Below are positions 1 to 7,134 of a DNA stretch of 64,000 bases, one piece after another. Position 1 is the first letter of the stretch. Each line of letters begins with the position of its first letter. A program made the translations under genes and the position numbers. The notes under the pieces were generated by a model. That model was not told the origin of the DNA. It made no database searches and saw only the letters and a program-made list of their open reading frames with translations. Source of the DNA: an uncultured Peptostreptococcaceae bacterium (GTDB taxonomy: Bacteria > Bacillota > Clostridia > Peptostreptococcales > Peptostreptococcaceae); assembly GCA_947072565.1 (NCBI GenBank), contig CAMTIM010000036.1, positions 1-64,000 on the forward strand, in the 5' to 3' direction.

Positions 1-468
1 GCTGTTGCATCTGCATCTGCTGTTGCATCTGAGTCTGCTGTTGCATCTGCATCTGCTGTTGCGTCTGCATCTGATGTTGCATCTGCGTCTGCTGTTGCAT
101 CTGCATCTGCTGTTGCATCTGAGTCTGCTGTTGCATCTGCATCTGCTGTTGCGTCTGCATCTGATGTTGCATCTGAGTCTGATGTTGAGTCTGCATCTGC
201 ATCTGCATCTGCATCTGCGTCTGCTGTTGCATCTACATCTGCTGTTGCGTCTGCATCTGCTGTTGCGTCTGCATCTGATGTTGCATCTGAGTCTGATGTT
301 GAGTCTGCATCTGCGTCTGCTGTTGCATCTGAGTCTGCTGTTGCATCTGCATCTGATGTTGCATCTGCATCTGCTGTTGCATCTGCTTTTGCACATGCGT
401 CTGCGTCTGCATCTGCTTTTGCTTTTGCGTCTGCATCTACTTTTGCACCTGCGTCTGCATCTGCTTTT
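1..468. repeat. Hexanucleotide tandem repeat with higher-order duplications
   Basis: The stretch is built almost wholly of 6-bp units (gcatct, gctgtt, gcgtct, gagtct, gatgtt, with gctttt variants towards the right end), all in the same phase. Larger blocks are duplicated: 1-84 recurs exactly at 91-174 (90-bp shift), and 145-198 recurs at 259-312. Because the unit is a multiple of three, the repeat stays in frame in the minus-strand gene. Copy number is likely to vary between strains. Confidence 0.95.
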
Positions 469-593
469 GCTTCTAGCTCTTGTCTTCTTTTAGCTTTTCT
501 TTCTTCTAATTCTTGTTTTCTTTTACTTTTATTGTTTAATCTATCAGATTTACTTATTCTTCTCATTTCAATCTTAGGTCTATCATTATACAT
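1..593 (-). CDS. Asp/Thr-Ala/Ser dipeptide-repeat protein, 3' end outside window
   Basis: The reading frame opens at the ATG complementary to 591-593, a few bases after a GGAGG site, and stays open to the window edge (197 codons, no stop). The first 40 or so residues (begins MYNDRPKIEMRR) are very basic and charged, with no signal peptide or membrane helix. They lead into a long run in which Asp or Thr alternates with Ala or Ser (ADADATADAD type), with a few Lys, Gly, Val and Cys near its start. The DNA is a 6-bp tandem repeat far richer in GC than the surroundings. The opposite strand is also open here but lacks a start with a ribosome binding site. I do not recognise the family. An acidic, flexible surface or spore-layer protein is possible, but that is a guess. 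Confidence 0.72.
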   Translation of the reverse strand, partial: MYNDRPKIEMRRISKSDRLNNKSKRKQELEERKAKRRQELEAKADADAGAKVDADAKAKADADADACAKADATADADATSDADATADSDATADADADSTSDSDATSDADATADADATADVDATADADADADADADSTSDSDATSDADATADADATADSDATADADATADADATSDADATADADATADSDATADADAT

Positions 594-776
594 AATTGTC
601 CTCCTATATATACTTGTCTACATCAATTTGTTACATATAAATCTATAAAAAGCCTTTTTAACTATTAAACAGTCAAAATCTGAGATAATAAATTTATTTT
701 TTAAATATCCATCTTTTTCTTTTACCTTTTTTATTAAATATAATGCTACAAATTTACATATAATCTTTTATATTAA

Positions 777-814
777 AAAAGGATGATCCCATTTAATATT
801 GAAATCATCCTTTT
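777..814 (-). terminator. Intrinsic terminator after the His-rich gene
   Basis: The inverted repeat AAAGGATGAT / ATCATCCTTT encloses a loop of about 16 nt. On the minus transcript it is followed by a U-rich tail (complement of the A-run at 775-780). It lies just after the stop codon of the gene at 837 and probably ends the cooT-DUF3842-His-rich unit. Confidence 0.85.
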
Positions 815-836
815 ATTAATTATTTATAAATATAAT

Positions 837-1145
837 TTACATATGTTTTTTAGCTTCTATAAACATCTCATTTGCTTTTTGCATATATTCAATAGCCTTT
901 TCTATGTTATCAGCTGTTTCTTCTTTTCCTATTGCTCTAGCTTTTTCTACCCATTCTCTAAATCCTTCTTCATGAGTTTCATTATGGTTTACCCAATGAA
1001 GTAATAATATTTTTAAAGTCTTTTCATCTTTGCTTTCATTACTATCTCCATGAGAATGTGGATGAACATGGTCATGTGCATGAACGTGTTCGTGGTCATG
1101 ATCATCTGCATGGTGGCATACTACTTTATTATTATTAAATAACAT
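837..1145 (-). CDS. Small His-rich protein, possible metal (nickel) chaperone
   Basis: This is a 102-residue protein. Residues 10-32 carry one Cys and eleven His, mostly in Asp-His and Val/Ala/Pro-His pairs, which is a typical metal-binding tail. Residues 43-102 look like a compact helical domain rich in Glu, Lys and Trp. There is no signal peptide, so a cytoplasmic location is likely. It is the last gene of a three-gene unit with cooT and a DUF3842 gene, directly downstream of genes that build and activate a nickel-dependent CODH/ACS. From that context I infer nickel storage or delivery. The helical domain is not a family I can name with confidence, and zinc or copper binding cannot be excluded. 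Confidence 0.85.
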   Translation of the reverse strand: MLFNNNKVVCHHADDHDHEHVHAHDHVHPHSHGDSNESKDEKTLKILLLHWVNHNETHEEGFREWVEKARAIGKEETADNIEKAIEYMQKANEMFIEAKKHM

Positions 1146-1158
1146 TCTTTTTCCCCCA

Positions 1159-1575
1159 TTATTTTATATTAAATTCTTTTTTAATTACTTTTATACTATC
1201 CTTTATAAGAAGTGCCAATGGTTTATTTTCTAATCCTACTATTTCTATATTTTCTGGAATAATTGGTAAAAGTATTTTTAAAGCTTCACAATCCACTACA
1301 GCTTCACTCATTTTACAAGTTACTTCTCCCATCATAGAATTTGGCATTACTATAGACATAGGCGCTATAACTATATTAGCTTTTTTAACAGATGTTACAA
1401 TTGCATTTTCACCTGTTGCTCCTTTATTGGCATGGGCTTTCATCATAGAGCTTGTAGCTATCGAGTTTGTCCCTAATGCATATATATCTATGTATGTAGG
1501 TAATTCTTCTCTAAGATTAGATACTATCTGAGCTCCTATTCCTCCACCCATTGCATCTATTACTGCGATTATCAT
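1159..1575 (-). CDS. DUF3842 family protein
   Basis: This 138-residue protein begins with a beta-strand followed by a glycine-rich turn (MIIAVIDAMGGGIGAQIV), which suggests a nucleotide- or cofactor-binding Rossmann-like fold. The whole sequence fits the DUF3842 family of clostridial proteins, for which I know of no established function. There are two Cys residues in the middle and no membrane segment. It sits between cooT and the His-rich gene, with gaps of 45 and 13 bases, so all three are probably cotranscribed. The neighbourhood suggests a part in nickel or corrinoid handling for CODH/ACS. That is inference from position only. Confidence 0.88.
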   Translation of the reverse strand: MIIAVIDAMGGGIGAQIVSNLREELPTYIDIYALGTNSIATSSMMKAHANKGATGENAIVTSVKKANIVIAPMSIVMPNSMMGEVTCKMSEAVVDCEALKILLPIIPENIEIVGLENKPLALLIKDSIKVIKKEFNIK

Positions 1576-1620
1576 ATAATTATTCCCCTATTTTATTATT
1601 TAGTCATTTGTTATTATTAA

Positions 1621-1812
1621 TTAGATTGCTTCAGATATTATTATCTTATGATCCATCAATCTTATTTCTTTTATTTTTCCATCTACTATCTTTTGTTCAC
1701 CTAATAAATCCGTTAAATAAACTTTTCCCTCAAACGGATCTACATTTACTACATTCTCCATAACTCTTTCTAATTTATCCTCTTTTAAAATATAAGCTGC
1801 TGATTCACACAT
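1621..1812 (-). CDS. cooT: CooT family nickel-binding protein
   Basis: The 63-residue product starts MCESAAYILK and has the small beta-barrel-like pattern of CooT proteins. In Rhodospirillum rubrum, CooT binds Ni(II) through the N-terminal Cys2 and serves CO dehydrogenase maturation. Here Cys2 is conserved. A start codon five residues further upstream exists at 1827, but its ATGGAGGGG is itself the ribosome binding site (GGAGGGG) for the start at 1812, so I use 1812. It opens a three-gene unit with DUF3842 and a His-rich protein, and a promoter and structured leader lie upstream. Confidence 0.9.
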   Translation of the reverse strand: MCESAAYILKEDKLERVMENVVNVDPFEGKVYLTDLLGEQKIVDGKIKEIRLMDHKIIISEAI

Positions 1813-1869
1813 ATTAATCCCCTCCATTAACTTTACCTTTTATATTATTTAGTAAAACGTTTTTAGATA

Positions 1870-1925
1870 TAGTCAAAAAAAGGCTCCTTCAGGTATTTCA
1901 ATACACTAAAGAAACCTTCATGATT
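1870..1925 (-). other. Structured leader of cooT with possible attenuator
   Basis: Between the promoter at 1955-1984 and cooT lies a leader of roughly 135 nt. It contains an imperfect stem (AGGTTTC pairing with GAAATACCT, minus strand) and then a run of seven U (complement of the A-run at 1875-1881). The stem is bulged and lies a few bases from the U-run. It could be a weak terminator of the upstream lipM transcript or an attenuator of cooT. It does not match a riboswitch class I know. Confidence 0.4.
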
Positions 1926-1954
1926 TCAAAATTTTACTATTTATTTATAGTTTG

Positions 1955-1984
1955 AGTATAGCACTTTATTTTATATAAAGTCAA
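1955..1984 (-). promoter_or_regulatory. Predicted promoter for cooT-DUF3842-His-rich unit
   Basis: On the minus strand, TTGACT (1979-1984) and TATACT (1955-1960) are separated by 18 bases, a good match to a housekeeping sigma-factor promoter. It begins immediately after the lipM stop codon, so cooT and its partners can be transcribed separately from the lipoylation genes. Confidence 0.6.
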
Positions 1985-1989
1985 TTATT

Positions 1990-2805
1990 TTATCGTTTTT
2001 TGTTATATTCATTACTGCTATATTTTTCATATAAATTTTTAGCTAGTTCATATTCATAGCTTGTTAAATCTTCTTCTACGAACTCTATATTAAAATGTGA
2101 TTGTACACCTTTTGCGATATTTTTTTCTAATTCTTTTATATCTATTTTTTTATTTATTTCATTTTCTATTCCACTAGCTTTTTTAGCTGTAAAGTTTATT
2201 AATCTTTGTTTTTTTTCTTCATTTTCACTTTTTATAAGCTCAAATAACTTATCAACATCAAAGTCTAATATTATAGAACCGTGCTGTAATATTATTCCAT
2301 CTTTTCTACTTTGAGCACTTCCTACTACTTTCTTTTTATTTATAGATATTTCATAAGATGCATGTGCATTAAAGCAAGCTGCTGATAAATTTTCTCTGCT
2401 TATTTTTTCCCCTTTATTTAAATCATCAGTATATACTCCAGATAAATTTAATCCCTTTACCAATCCTTCACTTATAAACTTATATGACTTAGTTATACTA
2501 CTATCCATCAACTCATTATCTTCCCCAACAATTATGCTATATGTAAGTTCATCCTCATGGAGTACAGCTCTTCCACCTGTAATTCTTCTTACACAATCTA
2601 CATTAAGTTCACTACATTTATCTAAGTCTATTTCTTCTTCAAGCTTTTGGAAATATCCTATAGTTATGCAAGCTGGATCCCAAGTATAAAATCGAAGTGT
2701 AGGCTTTACTTTGCCTTCTTTATGCGCAATCATTATAGCTTCATCAATCGCCATATTCATTGCACCATTGTATGATTTACTTTTTATAACTCTCCACTTA
2801 TCCAT
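1990..2805 (-). CDS. lipM: LipM-like octanoyltransferase (lipoate-protein ligase A family)
   Basis: This 271-residue protein belongs to the BPL/LplA/LipB fold family. Residues 73-83 give the family motif RRITGGRAVLH, followed by ELTYS. Cys144 lies in SAACFNA, at the position of the catalytic Cys of Bacillus LipM, and VGSAQSR with LQHGS follow. This pattern fits LipM, which transfers octanoate from acyl carrier protein to GcvH, better than a salvage ligase. It starts 4 bases after the preceding radical SAM gene and is the last gene of the acsV unit. The inferred job is to load octanoate on the GcvH encoded nearby at 6735-7109, for the two radical SAM proteins to convert to lipoate. A lipoate ligase role remains possible. 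Confidence 0.85.
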   Translation of the reverse strand: MDKWRVIKSKSYNGAMNMAIDEAIMIAHKEGKVKPTLRFYTWDPACITIGYFQKLEEEIDLDKCSELNVDCVRRITGGRAVLHEDELTYSIIVGEDNELMDSSITKSYKFISEGLVKGLNLSGVYTDDLNKGEKISRENLSAACFNAHASYEISINKKKVVGSAQSRKDGIILQHGSIILDFDVDKLFELIKSENEEKKQRLINFTAKKASGIENEINKKIDIKELEKNIAKGVQSHFNIEFVEEDLTSYEYELAKNLYEKYSSNEYNKKR

Positions 2806-2809
2806 AATA

Positions 2810-3754
2810 CTATCCCCCTAGATTTATTTCCTTTATAGCAAGTAATTTTTCTTCGTCATTTAAAGCTCTTGAGTAATTATAAATTGTACTCCCAGGCCTT
2901 TCATTATAATAAGGTCTATTACAATTTTTACATCCTCTTATTTCAAATGGATATCCATTTTCTATATCTTTTTTTATTTTATCATCAATCTTTATATCAT
3001 CAATATAACCATTTTTAAAAGTGAAGCTTTCTTTTTCGTATCCATTGTTAATCATGTACGTCATAAGTTGTACTCTTCTATAACTTTCTATATCTGGTTG
3101 ATTAATTTTTTCCATTTTAGTTCCTTTTACTGGAGTAAATGCAAATAAACTTATAGTTACATTGTTTAATTTTAAGTATGTATATAAATCATATATATCC
3201 TCATGAGTTTCCCCTAACCCCACTATTATATGAGTACTAATTTTTCCCTCATATTCTTTAGCCATATTAGTTATAAACTCTAATTTTTCTTCATAGTTAT
3301 TGCCCTTTATGGTTTCATATAGATGTTTATTTGCAGCATCTATAGCTATACCTATTTTATCTACTCCATATGAGAAGAATTTTTCAATATCTTCTTTTTT
3401 CTCAAGTTTAGCAGATAAAGATATTGGCATATTTATTTTATCTTTCATATACTCTATAAATTCAGCTACGGTTTCATGTGCATCCTCACTTGCCATAGAT
3501 TGAATACACATCCTCTTTATATTGTTTCCTTTATAATTTTCAAATGCACTAAGGATTTCTTCCTTAGAATATTCTGGCCAGATTACTCTAGAAAGTTTAT
3601 CTTTTCTAGTACTACTTTCTGTTGATTGAGAGCAAAATGCACATTTATTGCTACACTTATTCCCTATCATTATGTATGCAGTTGTAGGAGGTATGTCACT
3701 TTTTTTGTTTAATAATCCAAGCTCTATTGCAGTCCCCAAAGATAATCTAATCAT
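2810..3754 (-). CDS. Biotin-synthase-like radical SAM protein, candidate lipoyl synthase component (LipS1/LipS2 type)
   Basis: The 314-residue product has the radical SAM motif C34-x3-C38-x2-C41 (NKCSNKCAFC), a TIM-barrel-like body, and a C-terminal C275-x2-C278 pair that may hold an auxiliary iron-sulfur cluster. It resembles biotin synthase relatives, but no biotin genes are nearby. Known in archaea (Thermococcus kodakarensis) and some bacteria is a two-protein lipoyl synthase, LipS1 plus LipS2, made of two such radical SAM proteins. The pair here sits between acsV and lipM and fits that role. The ATG at 3754 overlaps the preceding stop in an ATGA, implying translational coupling. A GTG at 3766 also exists but lies inside the ribosome binding site. 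I cannot tell which of LipS1 or LipS2 it is. Confidence 0.8.
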   Translation of the reverse strand: MIRLSLGTAIELGLLNKKSDIPPTTAYIMIGNKCSNKCAFCSQSTESSTRKDKLSRVIWPEYSKEEILSAFENYKGNNIKRMCIQSMASEDAHETVAEFIEYMKDKINMPISLSAKLEKKEDIEKFFSYGVDKIGIAIDAANKHLYETIKGNNYEEKLEFITNMAKEYEGKISTHIIVGLGETHEDIYDLYTYLKLNNVTISLFAFTPVKGTKMEKINQPDIESYRRVQLMTYMINNGYEKESFTFKNGYIDDIKIDDKIKKDIENGYPFEIRGCKNCNRPYYNERPGSTIYNYSRALNDEEKLLAIKEINLGG

Positions 3755-4617
3755 AATACACAACACTCCTTAGTCTCTTCTATAGTCATATTCATATCTA
3801 TTGCTTTAGCTTTTGCATTATTTGATGGTAATACTATTTTGTTAATCCCACACATTATAGCTAATTCATCTAATTCTTTTCTGTATTTTCCCCTAGGTCT
3901 CATGCAACCTAAATTAATTTCTGTGTTAGGCAAGTTTATCCTAGCTTCACAAAGTACATCACATACTTTTTCTAAGTCTGGTGGACTTACATTTTCATAT
4001 TCAGTATTTTTTGTTGGTATTAAAACTATAAATGTTACTTTCTTAGGAGGTTTTTTTGATAAATAATTTATGATATCATATTCTCCTTTTATTTGACCAC
4101 CTTTTAAACCTATACATATATGAGGAGCAACTTCTGTAACTTCTCTTATTGTTTCATATGCTTTTATATAATCCTCTTTATTTTTATCTATCTTATATAC
4201 TTCTTTTATTGTTTCTTTATCAAAAACTAAATCAAAAGATACTATATCTATGTGTTTACACACATCTTCAATACTTTTTCTGTCCATAAGACCTAAATGA
4301 GCATTTAATTTATATCCTTCTTCTTTTAGTTTTTTTATAGTTTCTATATTTCTATTTATAGGAACGTCCCCTTCAAAGCTACATCCTCCACTTAATAAAA
4401 AGCTACTTATATTTTTTGTTTTTATTTTAGATTTGTAATCATTTATAGGAGTCATATTCTTTAGGTAATGTCCATTGCAATGAGCACAACTTAAATTACA
4501 ATTATCACCTGTAGTACTTATAGCTAATGTCTCATTTGGGTAAGAAAATTGTATTTCATTCCCGAAGTTAGTATTTTTGATTTTCATAGCTTTTTCCATT
4601 TTAGGCGTAATATTCAT
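3751..4617 (-). CDS. Radical SAM protein, candidate lipoyl synthase component (LipS1/LipS2 type)
   Basis: The 288-residue product carries C40-x3-C44-x2-C47 (DNCNLSCAHC), the radical SAM cluster motif. Additional cysteines at 79 (SGGC), 238 (GCMRPRG), 256, 285 and 286 could bind an auxiliary cluster that donates sulfur. It follows acsV by 3 bases with a GGAGG site and is translationally coupled by a 4-base overlap to the second radical SAM gene, so the two are probably made in equal amounts and act together. With a LipM-like transferase next in the unit and gcvH just upstream, assembly of lipoate on GcvH is the best inference. It is unlike classical LipA, which has an N-terminal CxxxxCxxxxxC motif not seen here. 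Confidence 0.78.
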   Translation of the reverse strand: MNITPKMEKAMKIKNTNFGNEIQFSYPNETLAISTTGDNCNLSCAHCNGHYLKNMTPINDYKSKIKTKNISSFLLSGGCSFEGDVPINRNIETIKKLKEEGYKLNAHLGLMDRKSIEDVCKHIDIVSFDLVFDKETIKEVYKIDKNKEDYIKAYETIREVTEVAPHICIGLKGGQIKGEYDIINYLSKKPPKKVTFIVLIPTKNTEYENVSPPDLEKVCDVLCEARINLPNTEINLGCMRPRGKYRKELDELAIMCGINKIVLPSNNAKAKAIDMNMTIEETKECCVL

Positions 4618-4620
4618 AGT

Positions 4621-6549
4621 TTAGTCCTCCAATAATTTTTTAACTGTTGGGAATTGTTCTATATTCGTATGTGGTAAAAAACATGCTGATATAAATTCAT
4701 CCATGTATGTTGGATAAACACTTAGCTCAACATATGTCATTTCATTTCCTATTTGTTTAAGTTTTTTCTTTGCATCTTTACTTATAAGTGCAAGGTAAGA
4801 ACCAACTAATGAACTATTTCCTATATAAGCAAATTTTTCTCTTTCTATATCTGGAAGTAACCCTATTAAAATTGAATTCTCAATATTTAAATTGTTTCCT
4901 ATTCCACCTGCAATATAAACCTTATCTATAACACTAAAATCCATTCCTAAGCTTTCTATAAGGGTAGAAGCACCTGAATATATTGCTCCCTTTGTTCTTA
5001 TAAAATTATCTATATCTACTTCATTTACAGTTATATCATTTTCTAAATTATAATCTTCTTTAAATGCTAATACATATTCTCCTATATCATGTTCATTAAA
5101 TCTTATTCTTTTATTATTTAAATCTCTATAGATTTTACCTCTTCTATCTATTATCCCTGTAAGTAACATTTGGCATATTAAATCAATTATTCCAGACCCA
5201 CATATTCCTATAGGTTCACACTCTCCTATTATTGTAAGATTCGGATTTAAATTAGCTTTATCTATACTTACCTTTTCTATAGCACCATTTGATGCTCTCA
5301 TTCCGCAGCTTATTCCTCCACCTTCAAAAGCCGGTCCTGCTGAACAAGCACAGCTCATCATATAATCTTTGTTACCAAATACTATTTCACCATTAGTTCC
5401 TAAGTCTATAAATAAAATATTTTCTTCACTAGCCCAAATTCCTGCTGATAAAACACCTGCCGTAATATCTCCACCTACATAACTCGCCACTGAAGGAGCA
5501 AGATATACGTATGCACTATCATTAACATTAAGCCCAATATCTTGTCCCATTATTTTTGGTGATTTTAAAAACGGTGGTATAAATGGTTCTTGTCTTAAAT
5601 AATCTGTATATACTCCTAAAAATAAACTAGACATTGTTGTATTACCTGCTACTACAAGAGTTACTACATTGTCCTTATTTATATCGTTTCTTACGTAAAG
5701 AGACTCTAGTAACGGATTTATTGTATCATCTATAACCGCTTGATTTAATTTAGTTAATCCATCTTTCTTTGTTGAGTATATTATTCTATGTATTACATCT
5801 GCTCCATATTTTATTTGAGCATTACCTGATGATGCTTTGTCTATAACCTCTTTTGTATATAAATCTACTAAACAAACTACGACCGAAGTTGTTCCTATAT
5901 CTATTGCAACTCCATAAAGTTTATCTTCGCTATTTCCTGATTCTATATTTAATATAGTTATTTTATTTTTCTTTTTTACGTATGTTATAGTCACCTTAAA
6001 ATCGTTTTCTCTAAGTATAACAGGCATTTTTCTTAGTAATTCTAATTTGAAATCTATTTCATTAAACCCTAAATTATTTCTTACATGCCTCTCTAGTCTA
6101 TCTACATCACTTAAATTATCATCTAATGTAGGTTCTTCGATTTCTATATAAGTTTTTACTATGTTTGTTTTAAAATCTAGGTTGTGAGTTTCTATTATAT
6201 TCTTTGCTCTATCAAAAATTTCCTTGTCCTTTTTCTTGTCACTACCTTCAATTTTCATACCATGCATAGACGACGATAACTTAGATGGAACTTCTATCTC
6301 TATATCTTCTATAACAGTAGTGTTACATGCTAATATATACCCTTGTTCCCACTCATCATCCTTTATATGTAGAGTTTTTTCACTATCTACATTTCCTTTT
6401 AGTAATTTTACTTTACACTTTCCACAAGACACACTTCCATTACATGGAGCATCTATAAATATATTTGAATTTCTTGCAACTTCTAATAAATTATCCCCTT
6501 TGTTGCAGTAAATTTCTTTATTATGCGATTTAAAATTAACCTTAATCAT
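4621..6549 (-). CDS. acsV: Corrinoid protein reductive activase (RACo), ASKHA/DUF4445 family
   Basis: The 642-residue protein has an N-terminal [2Fe-2S] ferredoxin domain with C36-x5-C42-x2-C45 and C75. A linker follows, and then a large ASKHA ATPase-like domain (GVAIDIGTTSVV around residue 215; IDLGTNGEI and CGSGIID further on). RACo uses ATP to reduce the inactive Co(II) form of the corrinoid iron-sulfur protein AcsCD back to Co(I). The length and domain order match known RACo proteins. It is the first gene of a unit separated from gcvH by a strong terminator and preceded by its own promoter. The companions in the unit concern lipoylation rather than methyl transfer, which is unexpected. 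Confidence 0.93.
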   Translation of the reverse strand: MIKVNFKSHNKEIYCNKGDNLLEVARNSNIFIDAPCNGSVSCGKCKVKLLKGNVDSEKTLHIKDDEWEQGYILACNTTVIEDIEIEVPSKLSSSMHGMKIEGSDKKKDKEIFDRAKNIIETHNLDFKTNIVKTYIEIEEPTLDDNLSDVDRLERHVRNNLGFNEIDFKLELLRKMPVILRENDFKVTITYVKKKNKITILNIESGNSEDKLYGVAIDIGTTSVVVCLVDLYTKEVIDKASSGNAQIKYGADVIHRIIYSTKKDGLTKLNQAVIDDTINPLLESLYVRNDINKDNVVTLVVAGNTTMSSLFLGVYTDYLRQEPFIPPFLKSPKIMGQDIGLNVNDSAYVYLAPSVASYVGGDITAGVLSAGIWASEENILFIDLGTNGEIVFGNKDYMMSCACSAGPAFEGGGISCGMRASNGAIEKVSIDKANLNPNLTIIGECEPIGICGSGIIDLICQMLLTGIIDRRGKIYRDLNNKRIRFNEHDIGEYVLAFKEDYNLENDITVNEVDIDNFIRTKGAIYSGASTLIESLGMDFSVIDKVYIAGGIGNNLNIENSILIGLLPDIEREKFAYIGNSSLVGSYLALISKDAKKKLKQIGNEMTYVELSVYPTYMDEFISACFLPHTNIEQFPTVKKLLED

Positions 6550-6616
6550 ATCTATCCCCCCAATATATTTGATACTATAATTTTACCATAAATTAGCTTA
6601 TAAGTATTAAAATTCA

Positions 6617-6632
6617 TAGTATTATAATACTA
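6617..6632. promoter_or_regulatory. Perfect 16-bp palindrome at the acsV start site (operator candidate)
   Basis: TAGTATTATAATACTA reads the same on both strands. It lies 4 bases downstream of the -10 box of the predicted acsV promoter, so it would cover the transcription start. A repressor site is possible. AT-rich palindromes also arise by chance. Confidence 0.4.
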
Positions 6633-6636
6633 TATT

Positions 6637-6665
6637 TTTATATATTCATTTTATAATCTTATCAA
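6637..6665 (-). promoter_or_regulatory. Predicted promoter of the acsV-lip unit
   Basis: On the minus strand, TTGATA (6660-6665) and TATAAA (6637-6642) are separated by 17 bases. The site lies directly after the gcvH terminator, as expected for a new transcription unit starting with acsV. Confidence 0.6.
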
Positions 6666-6673
6666 TTTTTATA

Positions 6674-6727
6674 CCTATAAAAAAGAACATAATAGATTTG
6701 CGTGCACTCAAATCTACTATGTTCTTT
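6674..6727 (-). terminator. Strong intrinsic terminator after gcvH
   Basis: Arms 6682-6700 and 6709-6727 pair over 19 bp with a single G-U, leaving an 8-nt loop, and the minus transcript continues with a run of U. This ends the main CODH/ACS operon after gcvH. Confidence 0.93.
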
Positions 6728-6734
6728 ATTTTTA

Positions 6735-7109
6735 TTATTCTAATCCAGCCTCATAAGTATCAGAGTTTAATAAACTTTCAACTTCATCAGCATCTGATAG
6801 TTTAATTTTTACTATCCATGCATCATATGCATCTTCGTTTATATATTCTGGCTCATCATCTAATTTTTCATTTATTTCAACAACTTCTCCAGATATAGGA
6901 GCGATTAGGTCAGATGCAACTTTTGAAGATTCAACTACTCCAAACTCTTCTCCTGTAGTTAATTCATCTTCAACTTCTGGCATTTCAACAAATAATACTT
7001 CCCCTAATTGATCTTGAGCAAAATCAGTTATCCCTATGTAAGCAAATTCCCCTTCAACTTTTACCCAAGTGTGTTTATCTGAATATTTTAAGCTTGGTAT
7101 AACCTTCAT
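6735..7109 (-). CDS. gcvH: Glycine cleavage system H protein (lipoyl carrier)
   Basis: This is a 124-residue lipoyl-domain protein of normal GcvH length. The lipoylation site is Lys63 in SSKVASDLIAPISG. It is the last gene of the main operon, 25 bases after acsB. No gcvP or gcvT lies in the window, yet the operon also encodes a dihydrolipoyl dehydrogenase (lpdA). The same gcvH/lpdA association occurs in the acetogenesis cluster of Clostridioides difficile. H protein could serve a glycine cleavage/synthase complex whose other subunits are encoded elsewhere, linking glycine with methylene-tetrahydrofolate. A role as a lipoyl carrier in this operon is also possible. Confidence 0.95.
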   Translation of the reverse strand: MKVIPSLKYSDKHTWVKVEGEFAYIGITDFAQDQLGEVLFVEMPEVEDELTTGEEFGVVESSKVASDLIAPISGEVVEINEKLDDEPEYINEDAYDAWIVKIKLSDADEVESLLNSDTYEAGLE

Positions 7110-7134
7110 TGTTTTATCCCCCTAATATCCTAAA

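Noticed and set aside
233..436. Minus-strand Gln/Met-rich open frame
   Set aside because: It is another phase of the same 6-bp repeat, lying inside the better supported minus-strand gene and lacking its own ribosome binding site.
1..468. Possible CRISPR array
   Set aside because: There are no unique spacers between repeats. It is a continuous short tandem repeat within a coding frame, and no cas genes are present.
5..493. Plus-strand Leu/His-rich open frame of 162 codons
   Set aside because: It is read out of phase through the hexamer repeat, has no ribosome binding site and an implausible Leu/His composition. The minus-strand frame has a GGAGG site and a non-repetitive N-terminus.
1875..1918. 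NiCo riboswitch upstream of cooT
   Set aside because: The repeated GGGACAGGC-like motifs of that class are absent, so only an unclassified structured leader is reported.
2810..3754. Biotin synthase (BioB)
   Set aside because: The radical SAM motif is compatible, but no biotin genes are near. The gene is coupled to a second radical SAM gene and to lipM, and the C-terminal C-x2-C differs from the expected BioB cluster pattern.
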